The notes under the pieces: model-generated
Seen by the model: only the letters and a program-made list of their open reading frames with translations
Told to the model about the DNA's origin: nothing
Databases searched by the model: none
Made by a program: the position numbers and the translations under genes
In this document: piece after piece, positions 5,593 through 6,573 of the stretch
How positions within the stretch are numbered: the stretch's first letter is position 1
Layout of the letters: every line of letters begins with the position of its first letter
Assembly (NCBI GenBank): GCA_016195395.1
Contig: JACPZR010000207.1
Location: 1 to 6,573 of the forward strand
Length of the DNA: 6,573 bases
Direction: 5' to 3'
Source of the DNA: Spirochaetia bacterium
GTDB taxonomy: Bacteria; Spirochaetota; Leptospirae; Leptospirales; Leptonemataceae

Positions 5593-6573
5593 GTGAAAAT
5601 CCCAAGATTCAGAGATCACATATCCCGGCGCGGCATGATGGCCGTGATGATGACGTTTTCCCTGGGCGCGGCCGCCAATTCCATGGCAGTTCAATTTTGG
5701 AGCGACTCGCAGGATCAGTATGCGGCCACGCGTGTGCTCGCTGACGGGTTCCGGGCGCGCCAGCAGGCCATGGCGGGATTTATGGCTGGGTTGACAGCGA
5801 TCAAGTCCATGCCGGAAGAGTATCTCTACAAGTCGGGCCTTGCCCTGAATCCGCCGGACATCTTGATCAGCAAAGAGTGTCTGCCGCGCTGCTACCTGAG
5901 CTACCGTCTGATTCCGGAAGACGGCAAGCTCAATCTGAACCACCTGGTGCACGGCTTCGACGACAAAGTGAACGAGCAGTACAAGCAGGTATTCGACCGC
6001 TTTTTCCGCCAGTACGAGATCCCTGTGGACGGTATTGACGCTATCATTGACTGGATCGACGAGAACGACAACATCGAAGGACGGGGCGCCGAGCGGCACT
6101 ACTATGAAGGCTTGAATCCCCCCCGGAAGATCAAAAATTTCCGCATGTTCTCTCTGTCAGAGGTCACTCAGGTCAAAGGGATCGAATGGGCCATGATCTA
6201 CCAATCCCGGGCGCCCAAGGGCTGGGCCGAGATGCAGCGGGAACTGAAATTCCAGACGGAAGACGAAAAGAACCTGATTACCGCCGAGGACTGGATTCCT
6301 TCCAATAATCTCACGGCCTATGTCTCATTGGGCGACCGGATGGACGACAAAGTCAATATCAACGCTGCCCGCTATCACGTCCTCATGAGCCTGTCGGACG
6401 CTATGACCCGGGATGCAGTGCTTGCGCTCTTCAAGCGTCGCCGGGAGAAGGGCGGTTATATCAAGGATGTGGGCGAATTGCAGTCGCTCCCCCAGTTCCA
6501 GCGCCAGACCTCCCTCGGGGTGACTCTGTATGCGGAACTCGTGGGGACCGGAGGCCAGCTGTCCGGTCTTATC
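5593..6573 (+). CDS. gspK: Minor (tip) pseudopilin GspK, 3' truncated by window
   Basis: An open frame of 327 codons runs from GTG 5593 to the window edge without a stop. The leader ends ISRRG with predicted cleavage G14|M15. The position +5 Glu is absent (M19), as is normal for GspK, which caps the pseudopilus and needs no lower neighbour contact of that kind. GspK signatures follow: IPEDGKLNLN (107-116), DWIDENDNIEGRGAE (153-167), YYEGLNPPRKIKNFRMFSLSE (170-190, matching the conserved 'Y..l.PPy..kN....s..EL'), VTQVKGI (191-197) and VNINAARYHVLMSL (254-267). These belong to the large alpha-helical insert domain found only in GspK. C96 and C100 could pair. The N-terminal hydrophobic segment is unusually polar (S23, N29, S30). 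The frame lies 15 bases after gspJ. Typical family length suggests the gene is nearly complete. Confidence 0.93.
   Translation, partial: MKIPRFRDHISRRGMMAVMMTFSLGAAANSMAVQFWSDSQDQYAATRVLADGFRARQQAMAGFMAGLTAIKSMPEEYLYKSGLALNPPDILISKECLPRCYLSYRLIPEDGKLNLNHLVHGFDDKVNEQYKQVFDRFFRQYEIPVDGIDAIIDWIDENDNIEGRGAERHYYEGLNPPRKIKNFRMFSLSEVTQVKGIEWAMIYQSRAPKGWAEMQRELKFQTEDEKNLITAEDWIPSNNLTAYVSLGDRMDDKVNINAARYHVLMSLSDAMTRDAVLALFKRRREKGGYIKDVGELQSLPQFQRQTSLGVTLYAELVGTGGQLSGLI

Noticed and set aside
5434..6099. A 221-codon open frame on the - strand opposite gspJ and gspK
   Set aside because: Both opposing + strand frames carry clear family signatures throughout; the antisense product (rich in V, H and R) resembles no family and is a codon-bias shadow.
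1..6573. tRNA or rRNA genes, CRISPR arrays, insertion sequences, attachment sites, phage or defence genes
   Set aside because: Reading both strands gave no spaced direct repeats, transposase frames, terminal repeats or RNA gene signatures; nearly all bases belong to the gsp genes.

Overview
The window lies inside a type II secretion system (T2SS, general secretory pathway) operon, read entirely on the + strand. The order is gspD (3' end only), gspE, gspF, gspG, gspH, gspI, gspJ, gspK (5' part only). Coding is almost continuous. The only sizeable gap is 112 bases between gspD and gspE; the other junctions are gaps of 11 to 38 bases or short overlaps. This is the classical proteobacterial gsp order, so gspC is probably upstream and gspL/gspM downstream, but neither is in view. 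A secretin implies a diderm (Gram-negative type) bacterium. The DNA is fairly GC-rich, mid-50s percent by eye. The genus cannot be fixed from the sequence: a proteobacterium or another diderm, such as a leptospiral spirochaete, would both fit.

Region by region: 1-192 encodes the C-terminal end of the outer-membrane secretin GspD. 193-304 is a non-coding gap with a GC-rich perfect hairpin and a weak sigma70-like promoter candidate. 305-1978 encodes the cytoplasmic ATPase GspE, and 1995-3224 the inner-membrane platform protein GspF. 3263-3739 encodes the major pseudopilin GspG. 3751-5577 encodes the minor pseudopilins GspH, GspI and GspJ, tightly packed with overlaps. 5593 to the window end encodes most of the tip pseudopilin GspK.

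The parts form one machine. GspE hydrolyses ATP on the cytoplasmic face. GspF couples this to extraction of processed pseudopilins from the inner membrane. GspG polymerises into the periplasmic pseudopilus, and H, I, J and K form or initiate its tip. The pseudopilus is thought to push folded substrates out through GspD.

The gene content is ordinary, and I do not see an undescribed system. Two details deserve attention. First, a terminator-like inverted repeat with a T5 tract overlaps the start codon and leader-peptide codons of gspH, just after the major pseudopilin gene, where it could set major-to-minor pseudopilin ratios. Second, the N-terminus of GspE carries a nearly complete duplicated MshEN-type motif, the fold known to bind cyclic di-GMP in related ATPases. 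GspI also has an unusually long low-complexity insert, and GspK an unusually polar N-terminal helix.
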